DNA of 64,000 bases from Nonomuraea pusilla (lineage in GTDB: Bacteria > Actinomycetota > Actinomycetes > Streptosporangiales > Streptosporangiaceae): positions 124,001 through 188,000 of the forward strand of contig NZ_FOBF01000001.1 in the NCBI RefSeq assembly GCF_900109355.1. The letters run 5' to 3'. Shown here in pieces: positions 32,728-41,440 of this stretch (the stretch's first letter is position 1; every line of letters begins with the position of its first letter). Under the pieces are notes generated by a model, which was given only the letters and a program-made list of their open reading frames with translations, had not been told where the DNA came from and ran no database searches. Made by a program: the position numbers and the translations under genes.

Positions 32728-34362
32728 TCAGTAGCCGGAGACATCCGGCCAGTGGAGTTCGACGCCCTGCTCCTCCAGGCGGGCCTGGAAGTCGGCGAGC
32801 AGGCCGGGGTGGTTCCGCACGGCGTGGGGTGAGACGGACCTGTCGAGGCAGAACGCGGCCAGCGCGCCCGCCGCCTCGCCGATGTTCCACTCGACGGGGT
32901 GCAGGCGGTAGCAGCCGTTCGTGATGTGGGTGGTGGCGAGGTTCTTGCCGGCGGGCAGCAGGTTGGCGACGCGGCGCGGCAGCAGCGCGCCCAGCGGGAT
33001 CTCGAACGGGCTGCTCGGCACGTCCAGGTAATTGTCGCCGCCGGTGGAGGGGTGCAGGTCGATGCGGTACATGCCGACGCCCACCGAGTCGGCGTAGCGC
33101 ACGGCGCCCTTGTCGCCGCGCACCGCCATCGACAGGTCCTGCTCGACGACGGTGTACTCGCCCAGGATGCGGCGCGACTCGCGGATGTACGGCGCCTGCG
33201 CCAGCCCGTCGGGGGAGCCGGTGACGTCACCGCGCAGCCGCAGCCCCGGCCAGCCGGTGCCGCCGTCGGGGCGCGGCGCCTCGGTCTGCAGCCAGTACAG
33301 CACCGACCTCGACAGCTCGCGCGCCCGCTCCAGGTGGGTGGCCGCGTCGGGCACGTCGATGACGGGGCCCTCCATGTAGTCGATCATCGGCCAGTTGACC
33401 AGCGTGATGTCGCTGCCGTACGCGCCGGGCGCGAACAGCCCGCGCGCGGCGATCCTGCGGAACGTCCACAGGTTGCCGTCGCCCGGGTTGCGCCGCTGGT
33501 CGGCGCGCACCGTGAGCGGGTCGTCGTCGGGGTTCGGCGTGAACGACCGCTCGACGGTCTCCAGCGTGCGCGGGTTGGGGCTGCGCCAGCCGAGCAGCGG
33601 CCCGCCCCAGAAGTCCGGCTCGTACGACCGCCAGAAGCCGTACCCGGCGGGACGGTCGATCGTGTGGTCGCCCGGCACGTGGTCGATCGCGAAGCACACC
33701 GAGACGGCCTGCATGTTGAGCGGCTGCGCGGCGGCCGGGGCGCTCGGCTCCCCGGTGTCGGCCTGCGACTCGAACCCGGTGACGTACTCGGTGCCCGTCA
33801 GCGGCAGCAGCTCGCCGGTCTCGGTGGCGTCGAGCACGTACGGCGCGCTCACCCAGACCTCGTCGCCGCCGTCGCGGTGGGCCAGGCGCACCCCGGTCAC
33901 GCGGTCGCCGTCGCCGTCCGCCGCCACCGGCCGGTACGGCTGCAGCACGGTCAGCCGCCCGCCGCCCCGGTAGGGGGCCAGCATGGACTCGATGACGGCC
34001 AGCGCCACGCGCGGCTCGTGGCAGAGCGGGCTCACCCAGCCCGCGCCCGGGTTCAGCTCCCGCCAGGCGCGGGCGGCCCCGGTCAGCGGGTAGTGCTCCC
34101 GGTAGTAGGCGCGGATGCCGTCGCGCAGCGCCCGGTAGCTCGCGGTCACGCCGAAGCGCTCCACCCAGCTGTGCTCGTCCGGCGGGACGGCCTGGCTGGT
34201 GAGCTGCCCGCCGAGCCAGTCGTACTCCTCGGTCAGCACCACCGTCCTGCCGGCCCGCAGGGCCGCCAGCGCGGCGGCCACGCCTCCGAGGCCGCCGCCG
34301 ACGACGAGCACCTCGGTGCTCAGCTCGCGCGGCGCCCCGGGGCTCCTCCGGGTTCCCGTCAT
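32728..34362 (-). CDS. FAD-dependent oxidoreductase (FAD_oxidored family)
   Basis: A 544-residue cytoplasmic flavoprotein. The ADP-binding motif is 'EVLVVGGGLGGVAAALAALRAGRTVVLTEE', followed by 'YDWLGGQLTSQAVPPDE', a hallmark of the FAD-dependent proteins found beside sugar transporters in actinobacteria and Bacteroidetes. The C-terminal 'NLLPAGKNLATTHITNGCYRLHPVEWNIGEAAG' closes the FAD site. The ATG of MTGTRRSP overlaps the LacI stop (ATGA). Its position as second gene of a sugar-import operon suggests oxidation of the imported sugar or glycoside, but the reaction is not known. Confidence 0.85.
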   Translation of the reverse strand: MTGTRRSPGAPRELSTEVLVVGGGLGGVAAALAALRAGRTVVLTEEYDWLGGQLTSQAVPPDEHSWVERFGVTASYRALRDGIRAYYREHYPLTGAARAWRELNPGAGWVSPLCHEPRVALAVIESMLAPYRGGGRLTVLQPYRPVAADGDGDRVTGVRLAHRDGGDEVWVSAPYVLDATETGELLPLTGTEYVTGFESQADTGEPSAPAAAQPLNMQAVSVCFAIDHVPGDHTIDRPAGYGFWRSYEPDFWGGPLLGWRSPNPRTLETVERSFTPNPDDDPLTVRADQRRNPGDGNLWTFRRIAARGLFAPGAYGSDITLVNWPMIDYMEGPVIDVPDAATHLERARELSRSVLYWLQTEAPRPDGGTGWPGLRLRGDVTGSPDGLAQAPYIRESRRILGEYTVVEQDLSMAVRGDKGAVRYADSVGVGMYRIDLHPSTGGDNYLDVPSSPFEIPLGALLPRRVANLLPAGKNLATTHITNGCYRLHPVEWNIGEAAGALAAFCLDRSVSPHAVRNHPGLLADFQARLEEQGVELHWPDVSGY

Positions 34363-35390
34363 GCGCGTGGTCCTCTCGTGTGCGTGGGGGCGGCCAGGGT
34401 GGCGCCCCTCGCGTACTCGCACGGCAGCAGCCGCTGGAGGGGCGTGCCGCCCTCGATCAGCTCGGTCAGGTCCTCGACCGCCTGGCGCCCCATCTCGCGG
34501 CGGGGGATCAGGAAGCCGGTGAAGTCGATGTCGGTGGGCACCGGCCGCGTCGGGTCGCCCAGCGTGACGATCGACAGGTCGCCCGGCACGGACAGGCCGC
34601 GCCCGCGCGCCTGCCCGGCGAGGGCGACCGCGTCGGCGTACTCCTCGGACAGCACGGCGGTCGCGCCGGCGGCGAGCAGCCGGTCGAGCGCGGCGGCCGG
34701 GTCGCCGGGGGCGACCAGCACGGGCGCGGGCACGGCCTCCGCGTAGCCGCGGTGGCGGTCCACGTACGACTCGGGGCCGGTGCCCTGGCCGAGGTAGGCG
34801 ACGCGCTCGTGGCCGAGCGCGCGGGCCCGGTCGACCAGCTCGCGCACGGCGGCCCGGTAGTCGGCGCCCACGTACGGCACCGGTCCGCCCGCGTCGTCGC
34901 GGCGGCCCACGGAGACGAACGGATAGCCCTCGCTCACCAGCCGGGTCAGGTCCTCCCTGTCCAGCTCGCGGCCGAGCAGCACGCAGCCGTCGGCCAGCCG
35001 GAGGCGGTGGTCCTGGTGGTAGACGCGCTTGCGGCCGTCCACGACGGGCGCGCTGGTGAACAGCAGCAGGTCGCAGCCGCGGTGCTCGGCCGACTCCTCG
35101 ATGCCGACGAGGAAGGGGTGGTAGAAGTCGCCGGTCGCGCTGGGGAAGACCGGCTCGTAGGTGAAGACGCCGAGGATGCGGTTGCGGCCGGCCGCGAGCC
35201 GGCGCGCGGCGGGGTCGGCGACGTAGCCGGTCTCCGTGATGACGCGCAGGACGCGGTCCCTCGTCTCTGCGGGGATGCGGGACTCGGCGTCGGCGCGGTT
35301 GTTCAGGACGAGGGAGACGGTGGTCTGGCTGACGCCGGCCAGCCGGGCGATGTCGCGCTGGGTGAGACGGCGCGAGGGGTCGGGGGGCAT
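34359..35390 (-). CDS. LacI-family transcriptional regulator (2)
   Basis: A 343-residue LacI regulator: HTH 'LTQRDIARLAGVSQTTVSLVLNNRADAESRIPAETRDRVL', hinge 'ADPAARRLAAGRNRILGVF', effector domain with 'FVSVGRRDDAGGPVPYVGADY' and 'LSIVTLGDPTRPVPTDIDFTGF'. First gene of the leftward operon and coupled to the flavoprotein gene. A perfect 16-bp palindrome is 13 bp before its start codon and a related one about 78 bp further out, so it most likely represses its own operon. Confidence 0.9.
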   Translation of the reverse strand: MPPDPSRRLTQRDIARLAGVSQTTVSLVLNNRADAESRIPAETRDRVLRVITETGYVADPAARRLAAGRNRILGVFTYEPVFPSATGDFYHPFLVGIEESAEHRGCDLLLFTSAPVVDGRKRVYHQDHRLRLADGCVLLGRELDREDLTRLVSEGYPFVSVGRRDDAGGPVPYVGADYRAAVRELVDRARALGHERVAYLGQGTGPESYVDRHRGYAEAVPAPVLVAPGDPAAALDRLLAAGATAVLSEEYADAVALAGQARGRGLSVPGDLSIVTLGDPTRPVPTDIDFTGFLIPRREMGRQAVEDLTELIEGGTPLQRLLPCEYARGATLAAPTHTRGPRA

Positions 35391-35402
35391 CGGAGATCCT
35401 CA

Positions 35403-35418
35403 GCTAATGCGCATTAGC
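35403..35418. promoter_or_regulatory. Perfect 16-bp LacI operator
   Basis: GCTAATGCGCATTAGC is a perfect palindrome with the CG-centred symmetry of LacI operators, located between the start codon of LacI regulator 2 and its presumed promoter. Confidence 0.75.
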
Positions 35419-35482
35419 GCGTGAGTCGATGCCGATGATTGTTCGCCGGACGTTTCACGGGTGTCAAGAGTTCCCGCAGTGC

Positions 35483-35494
35483 TAATCCGGATTA
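35483..35494. promoter_or_regulatory. Second LacI-type operator
   Basis: TAATCCGGATTA is a perfect 12-bp palindrome (in context GCTAATCCGGATTACC) that shares the GCTAAT half-site with the site at 35403. The centres are 78 bp apart, compatible with cooperative binding or a short DNA loop. Confidence 0.6.
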
Positions 35495-35537
35495 CCGGAC
35501 ATATCCCCCGCGCTCGGTCGGCGCCCCTCCAGCGACG

Positions 35538-36551
35538 TCAGGATGCGGCAGGAGGGGCCGTCGAGTCGCGGATCACGAGCTGGCAGGGCATCCTGTGCAC
35601 CCCGGGCGTGGCCCTGCCGTCGATCGCGGCGAACAGGTGCTGGGCGGCGGTCCTGCCGAGCAGTTCGAGGTTCATGTCCACGGTCGTGAGCGGCGGGCGG
35701 GTCTCGGCGGAGAGCACCTCCCAGTTGTCGTAGCCGACCACCGCGATGTCGTCGGGCACCCGGCGGCCGCGCTCCCTGACCGTCTCCACGAACCCGGCCG
35801 CCACCTGGTCGCTGCCGCAGAACACCGCGTCGACGTCGGGCCGGGCCATCAGCAGCATCTCGGCCGCGTGCCGCCCCCAGCGCTGCGACCAGGAGCCCGA
35901 CAGCGTCTCGCCGGCCTGCTCGACGCCCCCCTCGGCGAGCGCCAGGCGCAGCCCCTCCTCGCGGTCGCGCGCCGCCTTGTAGTGCATGGGCCCGGTGACG
36001 TGGGCGATCCTGCGCCGGCCCATGGCCAGCAGGTGCCGTACGGCCATGGCGGCCCCGCCGACGTCGTCGGGCACGAACGACACGTCGGACGGGTCGTCGG
36101 ACGGCCCGTAGGCGTACACGACGGGCACCGGGAGGTTCCTGCTGACGGACGGGCGCGGGTCGGTGCTCTCGCCGACGACGATCAGGCCGTCGACGCGGCG
36201 CGACAGCAGCGCGCGCAGGTGGTGCTGCTCCCTGATCGCGTCGCCCCGCGCGTCGCACAGCAGCACCGCCATCTCGCCCGCGCCGAACGCGTCCTCGGCG
36301 CCGAGCAGCACGGGGATGCCGAACCTGCCCGCGCTGTCGGAGGTCAGCAGGCCCACCGTCCGCGTCTGGCCCGACAGCAGCCCCCTCGCCAGCGCGTTCG
36401 GCTGGAAGGACAGCTCGGCCGCCGCCGCGAGCACCCGCTCGCGGGTCGTGGCCCGCACGTCGTGGCGCCCGTTGAGCGCCTTGGACGCCGTGGCGATCGA
36501 CACCCCCGCCAGCGAGGCCACGTCGCTGATCGTCGCTCGCTTACCCGCCAT
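35538..36551 (-). CDS. LacI-family transcriptional regulator (3)
   Basis: A 337-residue LacI regulator: HTH 'TISDVASLAGVSIATASKALNGRHDVRATTRERVL', hinge 'NALARGLLSGQTRTVGLLT', effector domain with 'VVYAYGPSDDPSDVSFVPDDVGGA' and 'IAVVGYDNWEVLSAETRPPLTTVD'. Divergent from the arabinoside operon across a 110-bp interval with two inverted repeats; it is the likely regulator of that operon. Start at MAGKRATIS, next to the HTH. Confidence 0.9.
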   Translation of the reverse strand: MAGKRATISDVASLAGVSIATASKALNGRHDVRATTRERVLAAAAELSFQPNALARGLLSGQTRTVGLLTSDSAGRFGIPVLLGAEDAFGAGEMAVLLCDARGDAIREQHHLRALLSRRVDGLIVVGESTDPRPSVSRNLPVPVVYAYGPSDDPSDVSFVPDDVGGAAMAVRHLLAMGRRRIAHVTGPMHYKAARDREEGLRLALAEGGVEQAGETLSGSWSQRWGRHAAEMLLMARPDVDAVFCGSDQVAAGFVETVRERGRRVPDDIAVVGYDNWEVLSAETRPPLTTVDMNLELLGRTAAQHLFAAIDGRATPGVHRMPCQLVIRDSTAPPAAS

Positions 36552-36554
36552 CTT

Positions 36555-36640
36555 CGAAACCCTTTTCGGTGATTTGTGAGCTGCTGGAGACCCTAGCACC
36601 CATTGACAGGCCCTCAGGTTTCTTCTACGTTTCCGAAAAC
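36555..36640. promoter_or_regulatory. Two LacI-type inverted repeats before the arabinoside operon
   Basis: CGAAACCCTTTTCG (36555-36568, arms CGAAA/TTTCG) touches the LacI 3 start region. GTTTCCGAAAAC (36629-36640, arms GTTT/AAAC, CG centre) lies 22 bp before the lipoprotein ATG. Both have the symmetric A/T-run plus CG-centre form of LacI family sites. Confidence 0.6.
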
Positions 36641-36661
36641 CTTTAAGTCCAGGAGTACACC

Positions 36662-37930
36662 ATGAGACGACGGCTGGCCGGGCTCTCCCTCCTCGGTTTG
36701 TTAACGCTCACAGCGGCGGCGTGCGGCAGCGGCGGCGGCAGCGGCGCGCAGCAGCCCGCGGACGGTCCGGCGACGATCACCATGTGGACCCGCGCGGCCA
36801 CCCAGGCGCAGAGCGAGCGGCTGGTCGAGGCGTACAACAAGACGCACAGGAACCAGGTGAAGCTCACCGTCATCCCGACCGACAACTACCAGCCCCGCAT
36901 CGCGGCGGCCGCCGGCGCCAAGCAGCTCCCCGACCTGTTCGCCGCCGACGTCATCTTCGTCCCGAACTACACCTCCCAGGGCCTGTTCATGGACATCACG
37001 GACAGGGTCGCCGCCCTGCCGTTCAAGGACGAGCTCGCGCCCTCCCACATGAAACTGGGCACGCTCGACGGGCGGCAGTACACCGTCCCGCACACCCTCG
37101 ACCTGTCGGTCTGGTTCTGGAACAAGGACCTCTACAGCAAGGCCGGGCTCGACCCCGAGAAGGGCCCGGCGACGCTGAAGGAGTTCGCCGAGCAGGCCAC
37201 CACGGTCCAGGAGAAGCTCGGCAAGGACGGCAAGGTCCACGGCACGTTCTTCGGCGGCAACTGCGGCGGCTGCTACGTCTTCACCTTCTGGCCCTCCGTC
37301 TGGGCCGCCGGCGGCCAGGTCATGAACCCCGAGGGCACCACCTCGCTCAACGACCAGCCCGCCATGACCGAGGTCTTCAAGATCTACCGCAGCCTCTACG
37401 AGAACAAGGTCACCGGCCCGACCGCGAAGGAGGAGCAGGGCCCGACCTGGACCGGCTTCTTCCCCAAGGGGGAGATCGGCGTCATGCCGATGCCGTCCAC
37501 CACGCTCGGCTCCATGCCCGCCGACATGAAGATCGGCGTCGCGCCGATCGCCGGGCCCGACGGCGGCGAGTCCACCTTCGTCGGCGGCGACTCCATCGGC
37601 ATCTCGGCCACCAGCAGGAACCCCGACGCCGCCTGGGACTTCCTGTCCTGGTCCGTCGGCGACGAGGCGCAGGTCGAGGTCATGGCCAAGAACAAGGACG
37701 TGCTCGCCCGCACCGACCTGTCGAGCAACAAGTACTCGGCGCAGGACCCGCGCGTGGTGCTCGTCAACTCCCTCGTGGCCAAGGGCCAGACGCCGTTCGC
37801 GCTGCGCTTCGGCCAGACCTTCAACGACCCGCAGGGGCCGTGGCTGCGCTTCGCCCGCGAGGCCGTCTTCGGCGACGTGTCGAAGCTGCCCCAGCTCAAC
37901 GCCGAGATCACGAAGTCGCTGCAGCAATGA
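36662..37930 (+). CDS. ABC transporter sugar-binding lipoprotein (2)
   Basis: A 422-residue CUT1 solute-binding lipoprotein (signal with lipobox TAAC, Cys21, then a Gly/Ser linker). Typical segments are 'ATITMWTRAATQAQSERLVEAYNKTH', 'LPDLFAADVIFVPNYTSQG', 'FFPKGEIGVMPMPSTTLG'. An aromatic, Cys-containing stretch 'FFGGNCGGCYVFTFWPSVWAAGG' probably lines the sugar site. First gene of the rightward operon; its 3' end overlaps the next start (ATGA). The ligand is likely an arabinose-containing oligosaccharide, by operon context. Confidence 0.9.
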   Translation: MRRRLAGLSLLGLLTLTAAACGSGGGSGAQQPADGPATITMWTRAATQAQSERLVEAYNKTHRNQVKLTVIPTDNYQPRIAAAAGAKQLPDLFAADVIFVPNYTSQGLFMDITDRVAALPFKDELAPSHMKLGTLDGRQYTVPHTLDLSVWFWNKDLYSKAGLDPEKGPATLKEFAEQATTVQEKLGKDGKVHGTFFGGNCGGCYVFTFWPSVWAAGGQVMNPEGTTSLNDQPAMTEVFKIYRSLYENKVTGPTAKEEQGPTWTGFFPKGEIGVMPMPSTTLGSMPADMKIGVAPIAGPDGGESTFVGGDSIGISATSRNPDAAWDFLSWSVGDEAQVEVMAKNKDVLARTDLSSNKYSAQDPRVVLVNSLVAKGQTPFALRFGQTFNDPQGPWLRFAREAVFGDVSKLPQLNAEITKSLQQ

Positions 37931-38838
37931 CGATGACACTCGGCCGCACCGGCCGGGCGGCGCGCACCGCGCCGCCCGCCCGGTGGCGGAGCAGGAAGGT
38001 CCAGGGCTGGCTGTACGCGTCGCCGACGGCCGTCATCGTGGGCGTGCTCTTCCTCGCGCCCCTGGTGCTGGTCGTCTGGATGTCGCTGAACCGCTGGCCG
38101 CTGCTCGGGCAGGCCACCTTCAACGCCCCCGCCAACTACGCCAAGATCGCCGACAACCCGCTCTTCCTCGACGCGGTCCTGTTCACGCTGAAGTACACGG
38201 CCATCACCACCGTCCTGCTGTCGGCGGTGGCGCTCGGCCTGGCCCTGCTCGTCCAGGAGCGCAGGCCGGGGATCGGCTTCTTCAGAACCGCGTTCTTCCT
38301 GCCGGGGGCGGTCGGCTTCGCCGCGGCGGCGCTGCTGTTCTACGGCATGCTGAACAACGACTTCGGCCCCGTCGACCCGATGCTCCAGGCGCTCGGCATC
38401 ACCAGCGAGCCGGTCAAGTGGATCGGCACGCCCGACATGGCGCTGTTCTCCACGATCACGCTGGTGCTGTGGCGCTTCGCCGGGTTCAACATGCTCATCC
38501 TGCTGACCGGCCTCCAGGCGATCCCCGTCGAGGTGTACGAGGCGGCGAGGAGCGACGGCGCGAACCGCTGGCAGATCTTCACCAGGATCACCCTGCCGCT
38601 GCTGCGCCCCACGCTCGCGCTGATGCTGATCCTCAGCGTCACCGGCTCGCTGCTGGCCTTCGACCAGTTCTTCGTCTTCACCAACGGCGGCCCGGACAAC
38701 AGCACCGTCTCGATGGTCATGGTCATCTATCGCGACGCGTTCTTCCGCTTCGACCTCGGCGGGGCCGCGGCGCTGTCCGTCGTGCTGCTCGCCGCCCTCG
38801 TCGGGCTGAACGCGCTGATGATGCGGAGGCTCAGGTGA
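37927..38838 (+). CDS. Carbohydrate ABC transporter permease (MsmF-like)
   Basis: A 303-residue permease. 'KVQGWLYASPTAVIVGVLFLAPLVLVVWMSLNRWPLL' is TM1, and the EAA loop is 'IPVEVYEAARSDGANRWQIFTRITLPLLRP'. Start coupled to the lipoprotein stop (ATGA), with a second ATG two codons later as an alternative. Forms the importer with the next gene. Confidence 0.9.
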   Translation: MTMTLGRTGRAARTAPPARWRSRKVQGWLYASPTAVIVGVLFLAPLVLVVWMSLNRWPLLGQATFNAPANYAKIADNPLFLDAVLFTLKYTAITTVLLSAVALGLALLVQERRPGIGFFRTAFFLPGAVGFAAAALLFYGMLNNDFGPVDPMLQALGITSEPVKWIGTPDMALFSTITLVLWRFAGFNMLILLTGLQAIPVEVYEAARSDGANRWQIFTRITLPLLRPTLALMLILSVTGSLLAFDQFFVFTNGGPDNSTVSMVMVIYRDAFFRFDLGGAAALSVVLLAALVGLNALMMRRLR

Positions 38839-39599
38839 AGCGCTACGTCACGCTGTCGGCCCTGGCCGTGCTGTTCCTGTTCCCCCTGGTGTGGAGCGGC
38901 TGGGCGTCGCTGAAGGAACCGTCGAACTACCTGGAGATGGCCCGCTTCGGCGAGGGCGTCGGGACGTACGCGACGAACAGCGTGCTCGTCTCGGTGATGA
39001 CGGTGGCCGGCACGCTCGTCGTCTCGGCGCTCGGCGGCTACGCCTTCGCCCGGTTCGACTTCCCCGGCAAGAACCTGCTGTTCCTCGCCACGCTGGCGAT
39101 CCTCATGGTGCCGTACGCGACCATCCTCATCCCGCTGTACGTGCTGCTCGGCTACCTCGGCCTGCAGAACTCGCTGGTGGGGCTCGCGCTGGTGTTCGTC
39201 ATGTTCCAGCTCCCGTTCGCGCTGTTCATGATGCGCAACGCGTTCGAGGCGCTGCCGCGCGAGCTGGAGGAGGCCGCCCTGGTGGACGGCTGCGGCACGT
39301 TCCGCGCCTTCGCCAGGATCCTGCTGCACGCCGTGCGGCCCGCGCTGATCACGGTGGGGCTGTTCGCGTTCCTCGCCTCGTGGAACGACTTCTTCGCGCC
39401 GCTGATCCTGCTCAACGACGGCGCGTCGTTCACGCTGCCGGTGGCCGTCGTCAGCATGACGCAGCGCACGTTCGGCGCGATCGACTACGGCATGCTCCAG
39501 GCCGGCGTCATGGTCATGGCCGTCCCGTGTCTCGTCCTCTTCATCGTCCTGCAGCGCCACTACGTGCGCGGCTTCATGTCAGGAGCATTGCGTGGCTGA
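38835..39599 (+). CDS. Carbohydrate ABC transporter permease (MsmG-like, short N-terminus)
   Basis: A 254-residue permease beginning with GTG (MKRYVTLSALAVLFLFPLVWSGWASLKEP), overlapping the previous stop by four bases. The EAA loop is 'LPRELEEAALVDGCGTFRAFARILLHAVRP'. About 20 residues shorter than usual because the cytoplasmic N-terminal extension is missing; the six helices are all visible. Its 3' end overlaps the GH127 start by 8 bp, so import and hydrolysis are tightly coupled. Confidence 0.88.
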   Translation: MKRYVTLSALAVLFLFPLVWSGWASLKEPSNYLEMARFGEGVGTYATNSVLVSVMTVAGTLVVSALGGYAFARFDFPGKNLLFLATLAILMVPYATILIPLYVLLGYLGLQNSLVGLALVFVMFQLPFALFMMRNAFEALPRELEEAALVDGCGTFRAFARILLHAVRPALITVGLFAFLASWNDFFAPLILLNDGASFTLPVAVVSMTQRTFGAIDYGMLQAGVMVMAVPCLVLFIVLQRHYVRGFMSGALRG

Positions 39600-41394
39600 C
39601 CCTGTCCTGCCCTCCTCGGGCGTGCTGTCCCCACTCGGCCTCGACGCGGTGCGGCCGGCCCCGGGCTTCTGGGGCGACCGCATCGCGTTGAACCGCGAGG
39701 TCACGATCGCCCACTGCCAGGAATGGATGGAACGCGAAGGCTGGATCGGCAACTTCCGCGGCGAGCGCCCGCGCAGGGGGCGCGAGTTCAGCGACTCCGA
39801 GATCTACAAGCTGCTGGAGGCCATGGCCTGGGCGGACCACCCGGCCCTGCCCGAGCTGGCGCAGACCGTCGCCCGCGCCCAGGAGGGCGACGGCTACCTC
39901 AACACCCGCTGGAGCGGCAGCCGCTACACCGACTTCGAGTGGGGCCACGAGCTGTACTGCTACGGCCACCTCATCCAGGCGGGCGTGGCCAGGCTGCGCA
40001 CCCACGGCGAGGACGTCCTCACCGAGGTCGCCGTCCGCGCGGCCGACCACGTCTGCCGCCGCTTCATGACCACCACCGAGACCTGCGGCCATCCCGAGAT
40101 CGAGATGGCGCTGGTCGAGCTGTACCGGGCCACCGGCGCCGAGCGCTACCTGGAGATGGCCCGCCGCTTCGTGGACCGGCGCGGGCTTCCGGCGCTGGGC
40201 GAGATCCCCTTCGGCCGGGCGTACTTCCAGGACGACGTCCCGTTGCGGCAGGCGCAGGCGTTTCGAGGGCACGCCGTGCGCGCGCTGTATTTGGCGTGCG
40301 GAGCCGTGGACGTGGCGGTGGAGACCGGCGACGAGGAGCTGCTGAAGGCGGTCGAGGGGCAGTGGGAGCGCACCGTCGCCCGCCGCACCCACCTGACCGG
40401 CGGCATGGGCTCGCGCCACGCCGACGAGTCGTTCGGCGACGACTACGAGCTGCCGCCGGACCGTGCCTACTCGGAGACGTGCGCGGGCATCGCCTCGATC
40501 ATGCTGTCGCACCGCCTGCTGCTCGCCACCGGCGACGTACGCCATGCCGACCTGGCCGAGCGGACGCTCTACAACGTGCTGGCCACGGGGCTGGCCCTGG
40601 ACGGCCGGTCGTTCTTCTACGCCAACCCGCTGCGGGTGCGGGTGCCCGCCGTGCCGGTGGAGGGCGTGAACCACTCCGCGGAGGGCGGCCTGCGCTCGCC
40701 CTGGTTCGACGTGTCGTGCTGCCCGAGCAACATCGCCCGCACGCTGGCGTCGCTGCCCGCGTACGTCGCCGCCGCCGACCGGGACGGCGTGCGCGTCCAT
40801 CACCACACGCCGGGCGAGATCCGGCACGGCGGCCTGGCGCTGCGCGTGGAGACCGGCTACCCGTGGGACGGCGCGGTGACGGTCACCGTCCTTGAGGACG
40901 GCGAGGGCCGCATCGCGCTGCGCGTGCCCGCCTGGGCCGACGGCACGGAGGCGACGTTCGCCCACCACGGCGTGGTCCGCCCGGTGGCGCCGGGGTACGC
41001 CGAGGCCGACGGCCCCTGGCGGGCGGGGGACGAGCTGCGGCTGGAGCTGCCGATGCGGGCCCGCTGGACGTTCCCGGACCGCCGCGTGGACGCCCTGCGC
41101 GGCACCGCCGCCGTGGAGCGCGGCCCGCTGGTGTACTGCGCGGAGTCGGTGGCGGACGAGCCGCCGCTCGGCGACCTCGCCGCCGCGGTCGAGCCGCCGC
41201 GGGAGCACGTCGTGGACGGCGCGGTGGAGCTGGAGGTGCGGGCGCGGCTCGGCGTGCCGGACGGGGGCGGCTGGCCGTACGCCGCCGCGCCCGGCGAGGC
41301 CCCTGACGGCCAGGAGGCGGCGCTGCGGCTCGTGCCCTACCACCGCTGGGGCAACCGCGGCCCCGCGACCATGCGGGTCTGGCTCCCCGTCTGA
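39592..41394 (+). CDS. GH127 family beta-L-arabinofuranosidase
   Basis: A 600-residue enzyme without a signal peptide. It starts 'LGLDAVRPAPGFWGDRIALNREVTIAH', typical of GH127 (HypBA1-like), with an (alpha/alpha)6 barrel and beta domains following. The zinc-cysteine active site is intact: Glu295-x-Cys297 (SETC) and Cys376-Cys377 (SCCPSN), matching Glu338/Cys340/Cys417/Cys418 of HypBA1, in which the first Cys of the CC pair is the nucleophile. It should release L-arabinose from beta-L-arabinofuranosides in the cytoplasm. GTG start, overlapping the permease gene. No L-arabinose catabolic genes are in the window. Confidence 0.9.
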   Translation: MADPVLPSSGVLSPLGLDAVRPAPGFWGDRIALNREVTIAHCQEWMEREGWIGNFRGERPRRGREFSDSEIYKLLEAMAWADHPALPELAQTVARAQEGDGYLNTRWSGSRYTDFEWGHELYCYGHLIQAGVARLRTHGEDVLTEVAVRAADHVCRRFMTTTETCGHPEIEMALVELYRATGAERYLEMARRFVDRRGLPALGEIPFGRAYFQDDVPLRQAQAFRGHAVRALYLACGAVDVAVETGDEELLKAVEGQWERTVARRTHLTGGMGSRHADESFGDDYELPPDRAYSETCAGIASIMLSHRLLLATGDVRHADLAERTLYNVLATGLALDGRSFFYANPLRVRVPAVPVEGVNHSAEGGLRSPWFDVSCCPSNIARTLASLPAYVAAADRDGVRVHHHTPGEIRHGGLALRVETGYPWDGAVTVTVLEDGEGRIALRVPAWADGTEATFAHHGVVRPVAPGYAEADGPWRAGDELRLELPMRARWTFPDRRVDALRGTAAVERGPLVYCAESVADEPPLGDLAAAVEPPREHVVDGAVELEVRARLGVPDGGGWPYAAAPGEAPDGQEAALRLVPYHRWGNRGPATMRVWLPV

Positions 41395-41440
41395 CCACCC
41401 TGCCGAACGATCACGTCTCACCCCCCAGGAGGAATCGCCC

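Noticed and set aside
31460-32890. Longer version of the sugar permease starting far upstream
   Set aside because: The open frame runs antisense-like through the lipoprotein gene in another frame; the permease start is fixed by the TGATG overlap and the TM1 sequence.
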